Assembly: GCA_028293745.1 (NCBI GenBank)
Contig: JAQGOF010000165.1
Location: 1-33,009 of the forward strand
Source of the DNA: Gammaproteobacteria bacterium
Lineage (GTDB): Bacteria > Pseudomonadota > Gammaproteobacteria > Steroidobacterales > Steroidobacteraceae
Direction of reading: 5' to 3'
DNA length: 33,009 nucleotides
The stretch's first letter is position 1. Every line of letters begins with the position of its first letter. The notes under the pieces are model-generated. The model was not told where the DNA came from. It was given only the letters and a program-made list of their open reading frames with translations, and did not search any database. Shown here in pieces: positions 1 to 9,387 of this stretch. The position numbers and the translations under genes were made by a program.

Positions 1-725
1 GAATCGGCCGTGCTATCGCGACACGACTGGCGGAACAGGGTGCCCGGGTCGTGATCTCATCTCGCAAGGCGGAGGCCTGCGAGGCGGTGGCCGCGGCAAT
101 CAATTCGGCCGGCTCGCCGGGTCGCGCGATTACGCTTCCCGCCAACATCTCGAGCAGAAGCGATCTGCAGCAGCTGGTACGGGACACCCATCAGGCGTTC
201 GGCAAAATTGACATTCTGGTTTGTAACGCCGCCACCAGCATCCACTTCGGCGCACTGTCGACCATCACGGATGACGCCTTCCGCAAGATATTGGAGAACA
301 ATCTGCTGTCTACGCATTGGCTGGTCAGCATGGTCGCACCAAAGATGATCGAACGCCGCGAGGGCGCCATCATCATCGTGTCTTCCATCGGTGGGCTGCG
401 CGGATCCGCAACACTGGGCGCTTACAACATCTCAAAGGCCGCCGACCTGCAGCTGATGCGGAATCTTGCCGTTGAGCTCGGCCCCCACAACATCCGCACC
501 AACTGCATCGCACCCGGGCTGATTAAAACAAATTTCTCCCGGGCGCTCTGGGAGGACGAGGCGAATCTCGCATCGGCCCTGAAGAGTCTGCCGCTGGGAC
601 GTATAGGCGAGCCTGACGATATCGCTGGGGCTGCCGTGTTTCTTGCGTCCAACGCGGGAAGGTATGTAAACGGCGAGACGATCGTCATCGACGGCGGACT
701 CACCATTTCGGCGGCCGGAATCTAA
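1..725 (+). CDS. SDR family oxidoreductase, 5' end cut by window edge
   Basis: NAD(P)-dependent short-chain dehydrogenase/reductase, probably oxidising or reducing an alcohol/ketone of the degraded compound. The reading frame is open from base 3, and the first visible residues (IGRAIATRLAEQGARVV) are the end of the Gly-rich cofactor motif, so perhaps 15-25 residues are missing upstream; the GTG at 51 is not the start. The NAG-type motif is CNAAT. The catalytic Ser sits in IVSSIGG, Tyr and Lys in YNISK, and the C-terminal INGE-type segment reads VNGETIVIDGG. It ends 10 bp before the glutathione-transferase-like gene and heads a five-gene plus-strand run. The substrate cannot be told from sequence. 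Family call is secure. Confidence 0.9.
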   Translation, partial: IGRAIATRLAEQGARVVISSRKAEACEAVAAAINSAGSPGRAITLPANISSRSDLQQLVRDTHQAFGKIDILVCNAATSIHFGALSTITDDAFRKILENNLLSTHWLVSMVAPKMIERREGAIIIVSSIGGLRGSATLGAYNISKAADLQLMRNLAVELGPHNIRTNCIAPGLIKTNFSRALWEDEANLASALKSLPLGRIGEPDDIAGAAVFLASNAGRYVNGETIVIDGGLTISAAGI

Positions 726-735
726 CCACACCTCC

Positions 736-1500
736 ATGCAATACATATCTGTTCAAGAGGCGCGCAACGCAGACGGATTACGGCTGGCCGTGACGGCCGG
801 CGTGCCCGGCCCGTGGAGCGAGTCGGCCAAGCAGATCTTCGGATACAAGCGGATCCGCTACCTGCCGGTCGCCCAACATTTGAATGGCCCCAACGCCGAG
901 CTGCAATCCTGGTCGGGGGAGCGAAACGCGCCGGTAGCCATCTACGGCGGCGAGGCACCCAGGACGCGCTGGAGCGATATCCTGGAGCTGGCTGAGCGGT
1001 TGGCTCCCTCCCCGGCCCTTCTGCCCGCTGATCCCGAGGAAGCCGCTGCCGCCCTTGCTGTGTGCGGCGAGATTTGCGGCGAGTGGGGCTTTGGCTGGTG
1101 TCGTCGTTTGCTGTTGATCGATCTGACACGCACACTCGCCCCCGTAGACGATCTCACGGCAGGTATCCAACGGGAGTATGGTTACGAGGCGGGAGTGAGC
1201 GCCCGAGCCGCAGTACGTGCCGCGCAGGTATTGGAGCTCCTGGCCAAGCGATTGCGCACCCAACGTGATCAGGGGAACTCGTTTCTGAGTGGGCCTCAAT
1301 TCGGCGCCTGCGATCTGTATTGGGCGTGCTTTTCCCTGATGATCCGGCCCATCGCGCAGCACCTGGCGCCGATGCCGGACAGTGTCCGCCAGTTCTACTC
1401 GAGTCCGCATCCCGTGCTTGAAGCCGCGCTGGATAACGCTCTGATCGAGCACCGGGACCTGATGTTCGCACGATATCTCAACACACCACTGGACTTTTGA
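736..1500 (+). CDS. Glutathione S-transferase-like protein
   Basis: A 254-residue protein with the layout of a glutathione transferase: an N-terminal thioredoxin-like half (about residues 10-95, with NAPVAIYGG where the cis-Pro strand of GSTs lies) and a C-terminal all-helical half. The N-terminal catalytic Ser/Cys/Tyr is not obvious, so it may bind glutathione weakly or act structurally. No clear Shine-Dalgarno sequence precedes the ATG. It is followed directly by a second, more canonical GST. GST pairs next to SDR genes occur in aromatic and beta-aryl-ether catabolism, but this protein does not look like LigE or LigF closely enough to name it. Enzymatic function is inferred from fold only. 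Confidence 0.72.
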   Translation: MQYISVQEARNADGLRLAVTAGVPGPWSESAKQIFGYKRIRYLPVAQHLNGPNAELQSWSGERNAPVAIYGGEAPRTRWSDILELAERLAPSPALLPADPEEAAAALAVCGEICGEWGFGWCRRLLLIDLTRTLAPVDDLTAGIQREYGYEAGVSARAAVRAAQVLELLAKRLRTQRDQGNSFLSGPQFGACDLYWACFSLMIRPIAQHLAPMPDSVRQFYSSPHPVLEAALDNALIEHRDLMFARYLNTPLDF

Positions 1501-1529
1501 AGCACCCTGGGCACGAGGACGCTGAGCGC

Positions 1530-2240
1530 ATGATCGATGTCTACTACTTTCCGAGTCCGAATACCTGGAAAGTGACGATCATGCTGGAGGAATGCGCACT
1601 TCCGTATCGCATCATTCCAATCGATACACTGCAGGGCGAGCAGCGTTCCCCCGAGTTCCGCCGCATCAGTCCGAACGCCCGGGTTCCCGCAATCGTTGAC
1701 CACGACACGGGTGCCGCGCCCCTCTCGGTGTTCGAATCCGGCGCCATTCTCGTATACCTCGCCGAAAAGAGCGGTCAACTGCTGCCCAAAGGAGCAGCGC
1801 AACGGGCGCACACCCTGGAATGGCTGTTCTGGCAGGTTGGCGGACTCGGCCCGATGGCGGGCCAGACCCACTATTTTCGCCGCAGCGCCCCAGAGGCATT
1901 CGGGATTGGCACGCTCGCGCGATTCGCAAAAGAAACCCGTCGCTTGTATGGCGTTCTCGACGCACAGCTGGCGGCTGCGGACTTCATCACCGGCGAATAC
2001 AGCATCGCCGACATCGCCTGCTGGAGTTGGGTCTGGTTTCACGAGCTGCATCTGCAGGACCTCGCGGAATTCCCGAATGTCGGCCGCTGGTTTGCGGCCC
2101 TGGGTGCGCGGCCGGCAGTGCTGGCCGGCCGCCGTGTAGGCCTGGAACTGGTGCCAGAGGAACAACGCGGCATTCTCGAGCGGAGTGATTCAACCAGTGG
2201 CTACGTGCGCCAGCGCGCTACATCGGGGACCCCAGTATGA
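1530..2240 (+). CDS. Glutathione S-transferase, YfcG/Ure2p-like
   Basis: Glutathione-dependent transferase or disulfide reductase, cytoplasmic, 236 residues from the ATG at 1530; the frame is open to a TTG at 1497 but GAGG lies about 12 bp before the ATG, and the fold begins right at MIDVYYF. The thioredoxin-like half shows PSPNTWKVTIMLEE (glutathione-site helix, Asn in the place used by Nu-class GSTs), ARVPAIVDHD (cis-Pro) and FESGAILVYLAE (the conserved E-S glutathione-binding turn). The helical half contains YSIADIACWSW, the usual N-capping box with Asp. Stop codon overlaps the next start (ATGA at 2237), so translation is coupled to the flavin oxidoreductase. Confidence 0.88.
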   Translation: MIDVYYFPSPNTWKVTIMLEECALPYRIIPIDTLQGEQRSPEFRRISPNARVPAIVDHDTGAAPLSVFESGAILVYLAEKSGQLLPKGAAQRAHTLEWLFWQVGGLGPMAGQTHYFRRSAPEAFGIGTLARFAKETRRLYGVLDAQLAAADFITGEYSIADIACWSWVWFHELHLQDLAEFPNVGRWFAALGARPAVLAGRRVGLELVPEEQRGILERSDSTSGYVRQRATSGTPV

Positions 2241-3145
2241 GACTTTCGATCAATCCATTTCTCATGGAGACCTGGTTCAACAACGACATACTGCCGGTGC
2301 TGGATCTCATCGCGCTGGCGGACAGAAAAGGTATCGATGCCGTCGATCTGCCTGAGCACGTAGTAATGGGAACGCGTGACCTGGCCGATTACCCCTACGC
2401 GCCCACCCCCGAAGCGCGCGCGGCGATGTTCAACGAGCGAACGGATTTCCCCGAGCCCATTGTGCTGCTGAGCGTGATTGCTGCCATGACCCGTCGGATC
2501 AGACTATCTACCGGCATACTGATGGCCAACTTACGGCCGGCGGCGCTGCTTGCAAAGCAGGTGGCCACGTTGGATGTCCTGTCGGGTGGGCGGGTGGAAC
2601 TGGCGATCGGCGTCGGCTGGCAGAAGATCGAGTACGAGGCGGAGGGAATTCCCTGGGAGGGGCGCTTCGGACGCCTGGTCGAGACTGCGCAGGCCTGCAA
2701 GCTCCTGTGGACTCAGGCACCAGCCACGTTCGCGGGCAAACACATTGCCTTCGAAGACATCTACTGTCTGCCGTTTCCCAAACAACTCGGCGGCCCTCCC
2801 CTCATGTTCGGGATCGGCCCGTCGGAACTGAACATAGAGCGCATGGCACAGTCGGCCGATGGCTGGGCACCCTTGGGAGTCCCGCTGGACGTGGTAGCGA
2901 AGGGATTGCAGGGCATCAAGCGCCGCATGACAGAGATTGGACGTGATCCTGACACTTTCCGTCTGCGCCTGAATCCAACACCCGTATTTACAGACGGGAA
3001 GCCGGACATAGACGCCACGTTGGCCGGCATTCCGCAACTGGCGCAGATTGGCTGCACTGACGTCGATCTGTACATTCCGGCGTATTGCCGCGGTCCTGAC
3101 GAGTTCGAGCCGCTGCTGGACAAGTATCTTCGCTACCATGCCTGA
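2237..3145 (+). CDS. LLM-class (luciferase-like) flavin oxidoreductase
   Basis: A 302-residue TIM-barrel protein of the bacterial luciferase-like family, which uses FMN or F420. Typical segments are visible: DAVDLPEHVV near residue 35, RRIRLSTGILMANLRPAALLAKQ near 95-115 and DVLSGGRVELAIGVGWQKIEYEAEG near 120-145 (family signature of LLM enzymes with a Gly-rich turn). It likely hydroxylates, oxidises or reduces an intermediate; in a proteobacterium FMN is more likely than F420, but sequence alone does not settle it. Start overlaps the preceding GST stop by four bases, so the gene belongs to that operon; the SDR follows after 26 bp. Confidence 0.86.
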   Translation: MRLSINPFLMETWFNNDILPVLDLIALADRKGIDAVDLPEHVVMGTRDLADYPYAPTPEARAAMFNERTDFPEPIVLLSVIAAMTRRIRLSTGILMANLRPAALLAKQVATLDVLSGGRVELAIGVGWQKIEYEAEGIPWEGRFGRLVETAQACKLLWTQAPATFAGKHIAFEDIYCLPFPKQLGGPPLMFGIGPSELNIERMAQSADGWAPLGVPLDVVAKGLQGIKRRMTEIGRDPDTFRLRLNPTPVFTDGKPDIDATLAGIPQLAQIGCTDVDLYIPAYCRGPDEFEPLLDKYLRYHA

Positions 3146-3171
3146 TCATCTGGAGCGCTGGGAGTCTGATC

Positions 3172-4086
3172 ATGGGCCTACTCGATGAGCGCGCAAAACT
3201 CAACGGCAAGGTCGCCGTCGTTATCGGCGGCGCCGCCGGAATCGGTGAAGCTGTCAGCCTCTCGCTGGCGGAGGCGGGTGTCGATCTTGCCATTTGTGAT
3301 CGCGATTCCGTCGCACTCGCGGCGACGGGCGCGACCGTCAGCAAACTCGGACGACGCGTATATACGGCGACGGCCGATGTACTGAATCCTGAGCAGATCG
3401 AATCCTTCTACGCAGGATTCAGCAAGCATTTCGACCGGCTGGATATCCTGGTGAACCTTGCAGGCGGCGTGACACGGCGCAACTTCATGGATACGACGCC
3501 GGAGCATTGGGAACACGACATTCAACGTAATTACCGGTACGTGCTGCAGTCCATCCAACGCGCTGTGCCGCTGATCCGCAAGGGCAGCCGCGGCGGCAGC
3601 ATCATCAATTTCACTACCATTGAAGCGCATCGCGGTGCCGGAACTTTTGCCGTGTATGCAGGCGCGAAGGCCGGTCTCGAGAACTTCACTCGTGCTATCG
3701 CCGTGGAGCTCGGCCCTGAACGCATTCGCGTGAATACCATAGCGCCCGATCAGACGCCCAGCATGGGAAACTGGAATGCCATGCGTGAATCCGGCTTGAA
3801 GGAGCTCGAAGCGCTGCCCGCAGGCTACATCGAAGCGGCCTGGAGGACCTACATTCCGATGCAGGTACCCCCTCCCACCCAGGAGTTGGGCAACGCAGTT
3901 CTGTTTCTGGCGAGTGAGCTGTCAGCGTACATCACGGGAATCACCTTGCACGTTGACGGCGGATGCAAGGCGTCAATGGGATTCAACAATTGGCCTCATG
4001 GCGACGGCTGGGTGCCGATACCGTTGGCGGGTACGCTGCCGCGCATGTTTGGGAAGATCGACGCGCCATCCGAACCAAATGACTAG
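3172..4086 (+). CDS. SDR family oxidoreductase with extended C-terminus
   Basis: NAD(P)-dependent SDR of 304 residues, longer than the usual 250-260. The cofactor motif is GGAAGIGEA (residues about 19-27), the NAG motif is NLAGG and the active-site Tyr-Lys is YAGAK. Where the catalytic Ser is expected, 13 residues before the Tyr, the sequence reads FTTIE, so Ser is replaced by Thr. After the normal SDR end (TLHVDGG) there is an extra tail of about 45 residues rich in Gly, Trp and Pro. It is the last gene of the 1-4086 run and converges on the minus-strand MDR gene. Substrate unknown; it may be a dehydrogenase of a bulky alcohol. Confidence 0.9.
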   Translation: MGLLDERAKLNGKVAVVIGGAAGIGEAVSLSLAEAGVDLAICDRDSVALAATGATVSKLGRRVYTATADVLNPEQIESFYAGFSKHFDRLDILVNLAGGVTRRNFMDTTPEHWEHDIQRNYRYVLQSIQRAVPLIRKGSRGGSIINFTTIEAHRGAGTFAVYAGAKAGLENFTRAIAVELGPERIRVNTIAPDQTPSMGNWNAMRESGLKELEALPAGYIEAAWRTYIPMQVPPPTQELGNAVLFLASELSAYITGITLHVDGGCKASMGFNNWPHGDGWVPIPLAGTLPRMFGKIDAPSEPND

Positions 4087-4107
4087 GCCACCGGACTGCT
4101 GCTGCTT

Positions 4108-4124
4108 CTGCGCTGCGTGCGCAG
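4108..4124. terminator. Small hairpin between convergent genes
   Basis: Six-base inverted repeat CTGCGC/GCGCAG with a five-base loop in the 79-bp gap between the SDR stop and the MDR stop. There is no run of T after it, so it could only weakly support termination; the gap shows no better candidate on either strand. Confidence 0.2.
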
Positions 4125-4165
4125 TGGTGCATGACGGTGGCGTGTCTGCATCTGCCGCCGCGGCG

Positions 4166-5149
4166 CTACACTGTTACCACGAGCTTGCCAATTGCCTGGC
4201 GGTCTGCGAGCCGGCGAATCGCCAGCGGGCCCTCACTTAGAGGAAATCGCTCAGACACCAGCGGCCGTATCGCGCCGCGCTGGTGCAGCTCGAGCAGCTT
4301 GGAACTGTTCTGCCTGTGAAGCTGCGGATTGCGCTCCACCCAAACGCCCCAGAATACTCCCACGATGGAACATCCCTTCAACAGCGCAAGATTCCACGGC
4401 GGCGCGGGAATGCCCGCTGTGAAGCCGATAACCAGGTGCCTGCCCCCGAAGGCGAGACTGCGCAGCGCCGGCTCCGAATAGGCCCCGCCAATCGGATCGT
4501 ACACAACGTCCACTCCCCCCGGGCAATGCTGTTTGATCTGGCCCGCGAAATATTTTGGATCGAAGGATCCGGTGGGATAAATCAACACTTCGTGCGCGCC
4601 ATAACGCCGCGCGACTTCTCCCTTTGCCGTGGACGAGACTCCCGCCACGACGCGCGCGCCCAAGGCAACACCGAGCTCGATAGCAGCGGTTCCTACTCCC
4701 CCGGATGCCCCAAGTATCAGCAACGTCTCGCCAGGCTTCAATGCCGCCCGATCCACCAGTGCGTGGTAGCTCGTTCCGTAGGTGACTTGAAACGCTGCAG
4801 CTTCCTCGAACGCCATGGTGTCTGGAATCAACGTACATTTGGCCGCAGGGGCCACCGCGAATTCAGCCAGTCCGCCCCAATGAAGTACAGCCATCACGCG
4901 CTGTCCGGGCACGATGTCCGTCACATCCGCCCCGATGGATTCGACCACACCAGCGATTTCTACACCGGGCGCAAACGGACGCTCGGGCTTGAACTGATAC
5001 CGATCCTCGATGATCAGCACATCCGGATAGTTGATCGCGCAAGCCCGAACGGCGATTTGAACTTCTGCGCTGCCGGGCACCGGCTGCGGTACTTCGCCGA
5101 CGCGTAGCGTTTCCGGCCCGCCGGATTGGTAACTCAACAGCGCCTTCAC
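4166..5149 (-). CDS. Quinone-oxidoreductase-like MDR (NADPH:quinone reductase family)
   Basis: Medium-chain reductase of 327 residues lacking zinc ligands, the type that reduces quinones or alpha,beta-unsaturated carbonyls/acyl-CoAs with NADPH. The GroES-like half shows the [11 protein letters not shown] segment typical of QORs and [12 protein letters not shown]; the Rossmann motif is [11 protein letters not shown] (residues 147-157), followed by DVVYDPIGG. The GTG start overlaps the upstream acyl-CoA dehydrogenase stop by four bases (GTGA), so the two are co-translated. Together with that dehydrogenase and the CoA ligase it would handle unsaturated acyl-CoA intermediates. Substrate not determined. 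Confidence 0.9.
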   Translation of the reverse strand: MKALLSYQSGGPETLRVGEVPQPVPGSAEVQIAVRACAINYPDVLIIEDRYQFKPERPFAPGVEIAGVVESIGADVTDIVPGQRVMAVLHWGGLAEFAVAPAAKCTLIPDTMAFEEAAAFQVTYGTSYHALVDRAALKPGETLLILGASGGVGTAAIELGVALGARVVAGVSSTAKGEVARRYGAHEVLIYPTGSFDPKYFAGQIKQHCPGGVDVVYDPIGGAYSEPALRSLAFGGRHLVIGFTAGIPAPPWNLALLKGCSIVGVFWGVWVERNPQLHRQNSSKLLELHQRGAIRPLVSERFPLSEGPLAIRRLADRQAIGKLVVTV

Positions 5150-6465
5150 GTGCTATCTCCGGGAGAGACCGCGCCGGAGCCCACCGCTGGCCAGCGGTTA
5201 TTTGCTCCCACGTAAAGCGCTTCGCTGCGACTCAGGACCGCCGCTGTGCCGCCGGTCTTGGCAGGATCGGTCCCCTCATACCGTTTGAGCTCGAGTCTGC
5301 CGATCTGATTGCGATGCACCTCATCAGGGCCATCGGCCAGCCGCAATAGCCGCGCCGTTGCGAATGCCGCGCCCAGGAAGTGATCATCGTTCGTTCCCCC
5401 TCCGCCAAACGCCTGGATGGCCCAATCGATGATTTTCTGCGCCATGAGGGGGGCCGCGACCTTGATCATTGCAATTTCCTGGCGGGCCTGCTTGTTGCCG
5501 ACGTGATCCATCATCCAGGCCGCCTTCAAAGTGAGGAGACGCGCTTGCTCGATTTCGATCCGCGCCTCGGCAATGCGCTCCAGCGTCACGGTCTGATCCG
5601 CCAGAGCTCTACCAAAACTGACGCGCAGCGTGGTGCGGCGGCACATGCGCTCCAGTACGCGCTCCGCGAGTCCAATCAATCGCATGCAGTGATGGATACG
5701 TCCGGGTCCCAAGCGCCCTTGCGCAATTTCGAAACCTCGTCCCTCGCCTAACAGAATATTCTCTACGGGCACCCGCACATCGTCCAACCACACCTCTGCG
5801 GCTCGATCGGGAACAGCGTAATAGCCCAGAACAGGCAGGGCCCGCACAACCTTCACTCCCGAAGTCGCCTTCGGTACCAGAATCATGGACTGTTGCTCAT
5901 GGCGGTTGGCCGCGTTTGGATTTGTCTTGCCCATGACAATGAGAATCTGACAGCGCGGATCAGTCGCGCCCGTCGTGTACCATTTGCGACCGTTGATCAC
6001 GTAGTCATCACCCTCCCTTTTGATGGTAGTAGCGATGTTGGTGGCATCGGACGATGCCACTTCCGGCTCGGTCATTGCGAAGGACGATCGAATCTCGCCC
6101 CGCAGCAATGGCACGAGCCAGTGCTTCTTCTGGGCTTCGCTGCCGTAGCGATGCAGAGTCTCCATGTTGCCGGTATCGGGCGCGGAACAATTGAACACCT
6201 CCGGCGCGAGAAGCGACCGGCCCATGATCTCGCACAGCGGCGCGTAGTCCAGATTGTTCAAGCCCGCGCCGTATTCGGGATCGGGCAGAAACAGGTTCCA
6301 TAATCTCGCCGCGCGTGCGATGGGCTTCAACTCTTCGGTTACGGTATTGACCACCCATGGGCCATTGCGCTCGGCTTCGAGATAGAACCGCTGCTCGTTC
6401 GGATAGACATGTTCGCTCATGAATGTCAGCAGCCGCCCGCGCAACTCCTGCACCTGCGTGCTCAT
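5146..6465 (-). CDS. Acyl-CoA dehydrogenase, ACAD10/11-like (copy 1)
   Basis: FAD-dependent acyl-CoA dehydrogenase of 439 residues from the ATG at 6465 (GGA ten bases upstream); an ATG at 6480 adds five residues. Key segments: [15 protein letters not shown] (FAD/substrate loop), [26 protein letters not shown] and [15 protein letters not shown]. Where medium-chain ACADs carry the catalytic Glu, this protein has ADGPDEVHR, the arrangement of the ACAD10/ACAD11 group with Asp. A near-identical paralogue lies at 29357-30655; 48 consecutive residues are the same in both. It is expressed with the overlapping MDR gene downstream. It likely introduces a double bond into a branched or hydroxylated acyl-CoA. 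Confidence 0.93.
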   Translation of the reverse strand: MSTQVQELRGRLLTFMSEHVYPNEQRFYLEAERNGPWVVNTVTEELKPIARAARLWNLFLPDPEYGAGLNNLDYAPLCEIMGRSLLAPEVFNCSAPDTGNMETLHRYGSEAQKKHWLVPLLRGEIRSSFAMTEPEVASSDATNIATTIKREGDDYVINGRKWYTTGATDPRCQILIVMGKTNPNAANRHEQQSMILVPKATSGVKVVRALPVLGYYAVPDRAAEVWLDDVRVPVENILLGEGRGFEIAQGRLGPGRIHHCMRLIGLAERVLERMCRRTTLRVSFGRALADQTVTLERIAEARIEIEQARLLTLKAAWMMDHVGNKQARQEIAMIKVAAPLMAQKIIDWAIQAFGGGGTNDDHFLGAAFATARLLRLADGPDEVHRNQIGRLELKRYEGTDPAKTGGTAAVLSRSEALYVGANNRWPAVGSGAVSPGDST

Positions 6466-6537
6466 CGTCAGGAATTCCATTATTTGCTCGCTCTGATCTT
6501 CTGCAGTGAACGACTCAGCCGCGGATGATGGCGCCGC

Positions 6538-8118
6538 TCAACGCAGCGCCCGCCGCAGGATCTTTCCGGATGCCGTCTTTGGCAATTCCTCCCTGATCTC
6601 GACACAGCGGGGATATTTATACGCCGCCATCCGCGTGCGGCAAAACTCCACCAAGTCCTGAGGATCAACCTTCATCCCCGTTTTCAGGCTGACAATGGCT
6701 TTGACAGTTTCGCCTCGGTACTCATCTGCGATTCCCACCACCGCCGCTTCACGTATCGAGGGGTGTGTGTACAGCACGTCTTCCACCTCGCGGGGCCATA
6801 CCTTGTAGCCGGAGCTGATAATCATGTCCTTCTTGCGATCGATGAGGTAGAACCAGCCATCCGCGTCACAGAAGGCGATGTCTCCGGTTCGAAACCCGTC
6901 GGCGCGCATGCTTGCTGCGGTCTCAACCGGGTTCTGCCAGTAGCCAGGTGCAACCATCGGCCCCTCGATGACCAACTCCCCGGGAGTGCCCGAAGCAACC
7001 GCAACGCCGTCTTCGTCAACCACTCGCGCTCGAACGCCCGGCGCGGGAAGCCCCACGGACAGTGCACCTCCCAGCGGACTGACCGGTGCCCGCTTACCCA
7101 ACGGGACGATATGCGTCGGGGCCGTCGTCTCCGTGAGGCCGTAGCAGTTGTGTATGTAACGGCCGAAGCGGCGCTCGAACTGCTCAACAAAACCAGGAGG
7201 CACCGCGGCTCCGCCGGAATACACTTTCTCCAGGCTGGCGAGGCTAGTGGCCGTAGCCGCAGGATGATTGTATATGGCGATGAACGCGGTGATTGCGGCC
7301 ACGACAAATGTCGGCCGCCACTCCTGGATGGCGTCCAGAACCACCCCGGCATCGAAGCGATAGGTCAGGATCAAGGGCGCAGCCATGACCAGCGCGGACC
7401 CCAGGCACGCCACGATCCCGGTAATGTGAAACAGCGGTGCGACCCCCAACAGCGGCTCCCCTTCCCGCAACTGGGCCACGTTGCAGAACGAGTTTGAGTT
7501 GAATGCAAACGCGCCGTGCGTGATTATCGCACCCTTCGGCAATCCGGTCGTGCCAGAGGTATAGACCAGCAGCGCGCTATCGCGGCCAGCTGGTTCCGCT
7601 CGTGCGGGTGGCGCGGCGGTCTCCATTGAGGAAAATCTTGTTAGATCGCCACCTGCGCAGCTCTGCGCGGGAGGCAGGACGCGCACATCGAAGCGGGATT
7701 GAAATTCCCCTGCCGTGACCCGGATCAGGATTTCCGGCAACACGCCGGGGTCCACATTTCGCACCACGCTTGCGTACAGATCCTCCAGGCACAGGAGCGC
7801 CCTGGGCCGGCAATCGGCGAAGATCTGCGACACCTCCCGCTCCCGGTTCATCGGGTTGACTGGGACCGCGATACCACCGATTTTCCATGCTGCGAGCAGC
7901 CCAATCACGAAATGAGGCATGTTCTGCAAGTAGATTGCCAGCCGGTCGCCGCTGCTGAATCCGGCATCGAGCAGCCGAGCAGCCAGGGCATCGCTGATGA
8001 CATCCAGGTCTCGATAGGTGAGGGTCGCGTCGAAATAACAGATAGCCACCCGCTCAGCGGCGCGCTCCACCGCCGAATCGAAAATGGCCAGGCCTGTCGA
8101 ATATCCCGTCTCCGTCAT
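6538..8118 (-). CDS. AMP-forming acyl-CoA synthetase (long-chain-fatty-acid-type)
   Basis: ANL-superfamily ligase, 526 residues from the ATG at 8118; the open frame extends to 8241 but the extra 41 residues lack family similarity. It activates a carboxylic acid with ATP and CoA. Motifs: LLVYTSGTTGLPKGA (P-loop A3), YGLTETTAP (A5), RTGDIAFCDADGW and DRKKDMIISSGYKVWPRE (A7-A8 hinge), and KTASGKILRR with catalytic Lys519. It lies 72 bp upstream of the acyl-CoA dehydrogenase on the same strand, so ligase, dehydrogenase and MDR form a plausible operon for acid activation and beta-oxidation. Substrate is unknown; fatty, aromatic or alicyclic acids are all possible. Confidence 0.92.
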   Translation of the reverse strand: MTETGYSTGLAIFDSAVERAAERVAICYFDATLTYRDLDVISDALAARLLDAGFSSGDRLAIYLQNMPHFVIGLLAAWKIGGIAVPVNPMNREREVSQIFADCRPRALLCLEDLYASVVRNVDPGVLPEILIRVTAGEFQSRFDVRVLPPAQSCAGGDLTRFSSMETAAPPARAEPAGRDSALLVYTSGTTGLPKGAIITHGAFAFNSNSFCNVAQLREGEPLLGVAPLFHITGIVACLGSALVMAAPLILTYRFDAGVVLDAIQEWRPTFVVAAITAFIAIYNHPAATATSLASLEKVYSGGAAVPPGFVEQFERRFGRYIHNCYGLTETTAPTHIVPLGKRAPVSPLGGALSVGLPAPGVRARVVDEDGVAVASGTPGELVIEGPMVAPGYWQNPVETAASMRADGFRTGDIAFCDADGWFYLIDRKKDMIISSGYKVWPREVEDVLYTHPSIREAAVVGIADEYRGETVKAIVSLKTGMKVDPQDLVEFCRTRMAAYKYPRCVEIREELPKTASGKILRRALR

Positions 8119-8161
8119 GAGAGCAGTATCACCCCTCGTGCGATTTATGCTGTCAAACCAG

Positions 8162-8221
8162 CGTATAGCACACTTATCGTAACTTGAATGGGTCGCGCGC
8201 ATGGAATGCAATCGATGCAAT
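8162..8221 (-). promoter_or_regulatory. Upstream region of the acyl-CoA synthetase: repeat and weak promoter-like elements
   Basis: The 187-bp gap before the synthetase start holds a tandem ATGCAAT (8206-8212 and 8215-8221) that creates an ATCGATGC (8211-8218), the reverse complement of a repeated octamer at 9388-9412. On the minus strand TATACG (8162-8167) and a perfect TTGACA (8151-8156) can be seen, but their spacing to good partner hexamers is poor, so no promoter is assigned with confidence. Confidence 0.25.
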
Positions 8222-8305
8222 TTGGGTATCGTTCCTGGCAATCATTTGTATCGGTAACGGCCAGTGAACATTGCTGACGGTTGGTTCTGAACTGAACACG
8301 CCCGC

Positions 8306-9331
8306 TCAGGCGCATAGACGATAGAAATGCTGCGCCACATCGTGATACAGACTGCGTTTCTCGTCTTTGGAACAGCCAGTCGTAATCCGCTTGAAAGCAT
8401 TCCAGAGCGAGCGATAGCTGCTCGAGGCTTCATCGACGGGGAAGTTGCTTTCGAACATGCAGCGCCGGGTGCCAAAAGCGGCGATACAACTCTCTATGTA
8501 CGGCCTCCAGGTCTCGGCCAGCTCGGCCGACGACGCCGGAGTCGAGCGGCTCTCGAAGCCGAACCCGCAGAGCGCCATTCCCAGGCCGCCCAGTTTGACC
8601 CAGACGTTGGGACGTTGCGCCAGCTCCTGAATGGCCGCACGCCAGACGGCGAAAATTTCCAGCCGGCGTCCGGCATACGCACCGAGACCCAGCGGAGTTC
8701 CCATGTGATCCAACACGATGGGCTGGTACGGATGCGCGTCCGCCAGAGCCGTCAATTCCGGAATCTGTGGATGATACAACCAGGCGTCGAAGGACAGCCC
8801 GAAATGCCGCAATCGGCCGAACCCTTCGCGAAACTCCGGCATCCCGTACAAATGGGGCGGGGGCGCGCTGGCATTCCGGGGAATTGACTCATCAGGGTCG
8901 AATGCCGCGCCCTGACGTACGCCGCGAAACCGGGCGCCAGCCGCCGCACGGTGGCAGCTCAGCAGCTCATCCACGCGCGCGCCCAATCTAAGATCCGCGC
9001 GGCCCACGATGCCGGCGCATACGCGAGATGGGCCGTACCTCCCACTTGCACTCATCGCTGCCACGCCATTCACAAATTCGGTCTCGCCCACCGGTTGGAG
9101 ATGGGCTGGTCCCTCCGCTCGATAGAATGCGCGTGCGTCAACGAACACGGTGCTGACCACCTTGTGACCGTCGTTGATGGCTTCAAGGATTTCCGGCAGT
9201 AGAAAGCGCCGCCGTTTCATGTGCATCCGGCCCAGAAACTCCGAGCCCATGTCCGCCGGCAGATCCCACAGGTGGTGATGCGGGTCGCAGATGACAAGCT
9301 CCGGCTCGAGAACGTCCTCACCCTGCAACAT
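8306..9331 (-). CDS. Amidohydrolase family protein (COG3618-like TIM-barrel hydrolase)
   Basis: Metal-dependent TIM-barrel hydrolase or lactonase of 341 residues, related to 2-pyrone-4,6-dicarboxylate hydrolase and to decarboxylating amidohydrolases. It opens with CDPHHHLWD (residues 15-23, first-strand metal-ligand motif), carries VLDHMGTPLG in mid-chain (strand-end His) and ends with MFESNFPVDEAS (final Asp/Asn-type motif). The ATG at 9331 is the only sensible start. It is transcribed away from the enoyl-CoA hydratase gene across a 126-bp shared promoter region and sits upstream of the synthetase. It would hydrolyse a lactone, ester or beta-diketone ring intermediate; this is inference from family. 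Confidence 0.88.
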   Translation of the reverse strand: MLQGEDVLEPELVICDPHHHLWDLPADMGSEFLGRMHMKRRRFLLPEILEAINDGHKVVSTVFVDARAFYRAEGPAHLQPVGETEFVNGVAAMSASGRYGPSRVCAGIVGRADLRLGARVDELLSCHRAAAGARFRGVRQGAAFDPDESIPRNASAPPPHLYGMPEFREGFGRLRHFGLSFDAWLYHPQIPELTALADAHPYQPIVLDHMGTPLGLGAYAGRRLEIFAVWRAAIQELAQRPNVWVKLGGLGMALCGFGFESRSTPASSAELAETWRPYIESCIAAFGTRRCMFESNFPVDEASSSYRSLWNAFKRITTGCSKDEKRSLYHDVAQHFYRLCA

Positions 9332-9387
9332 GGTTTCAAATCTCGCGAGCGCCGGGGACTGAGAACTGTACTATGCGGGTCTCTGCT

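Noticed and set aside
1395..2165. Open frame of about 256 codons antisense to the glutathione transferase genes
   Set aside because: The sense strand encodes recognisable GSTs across the whole stretch; the antisense translation shows no motif.
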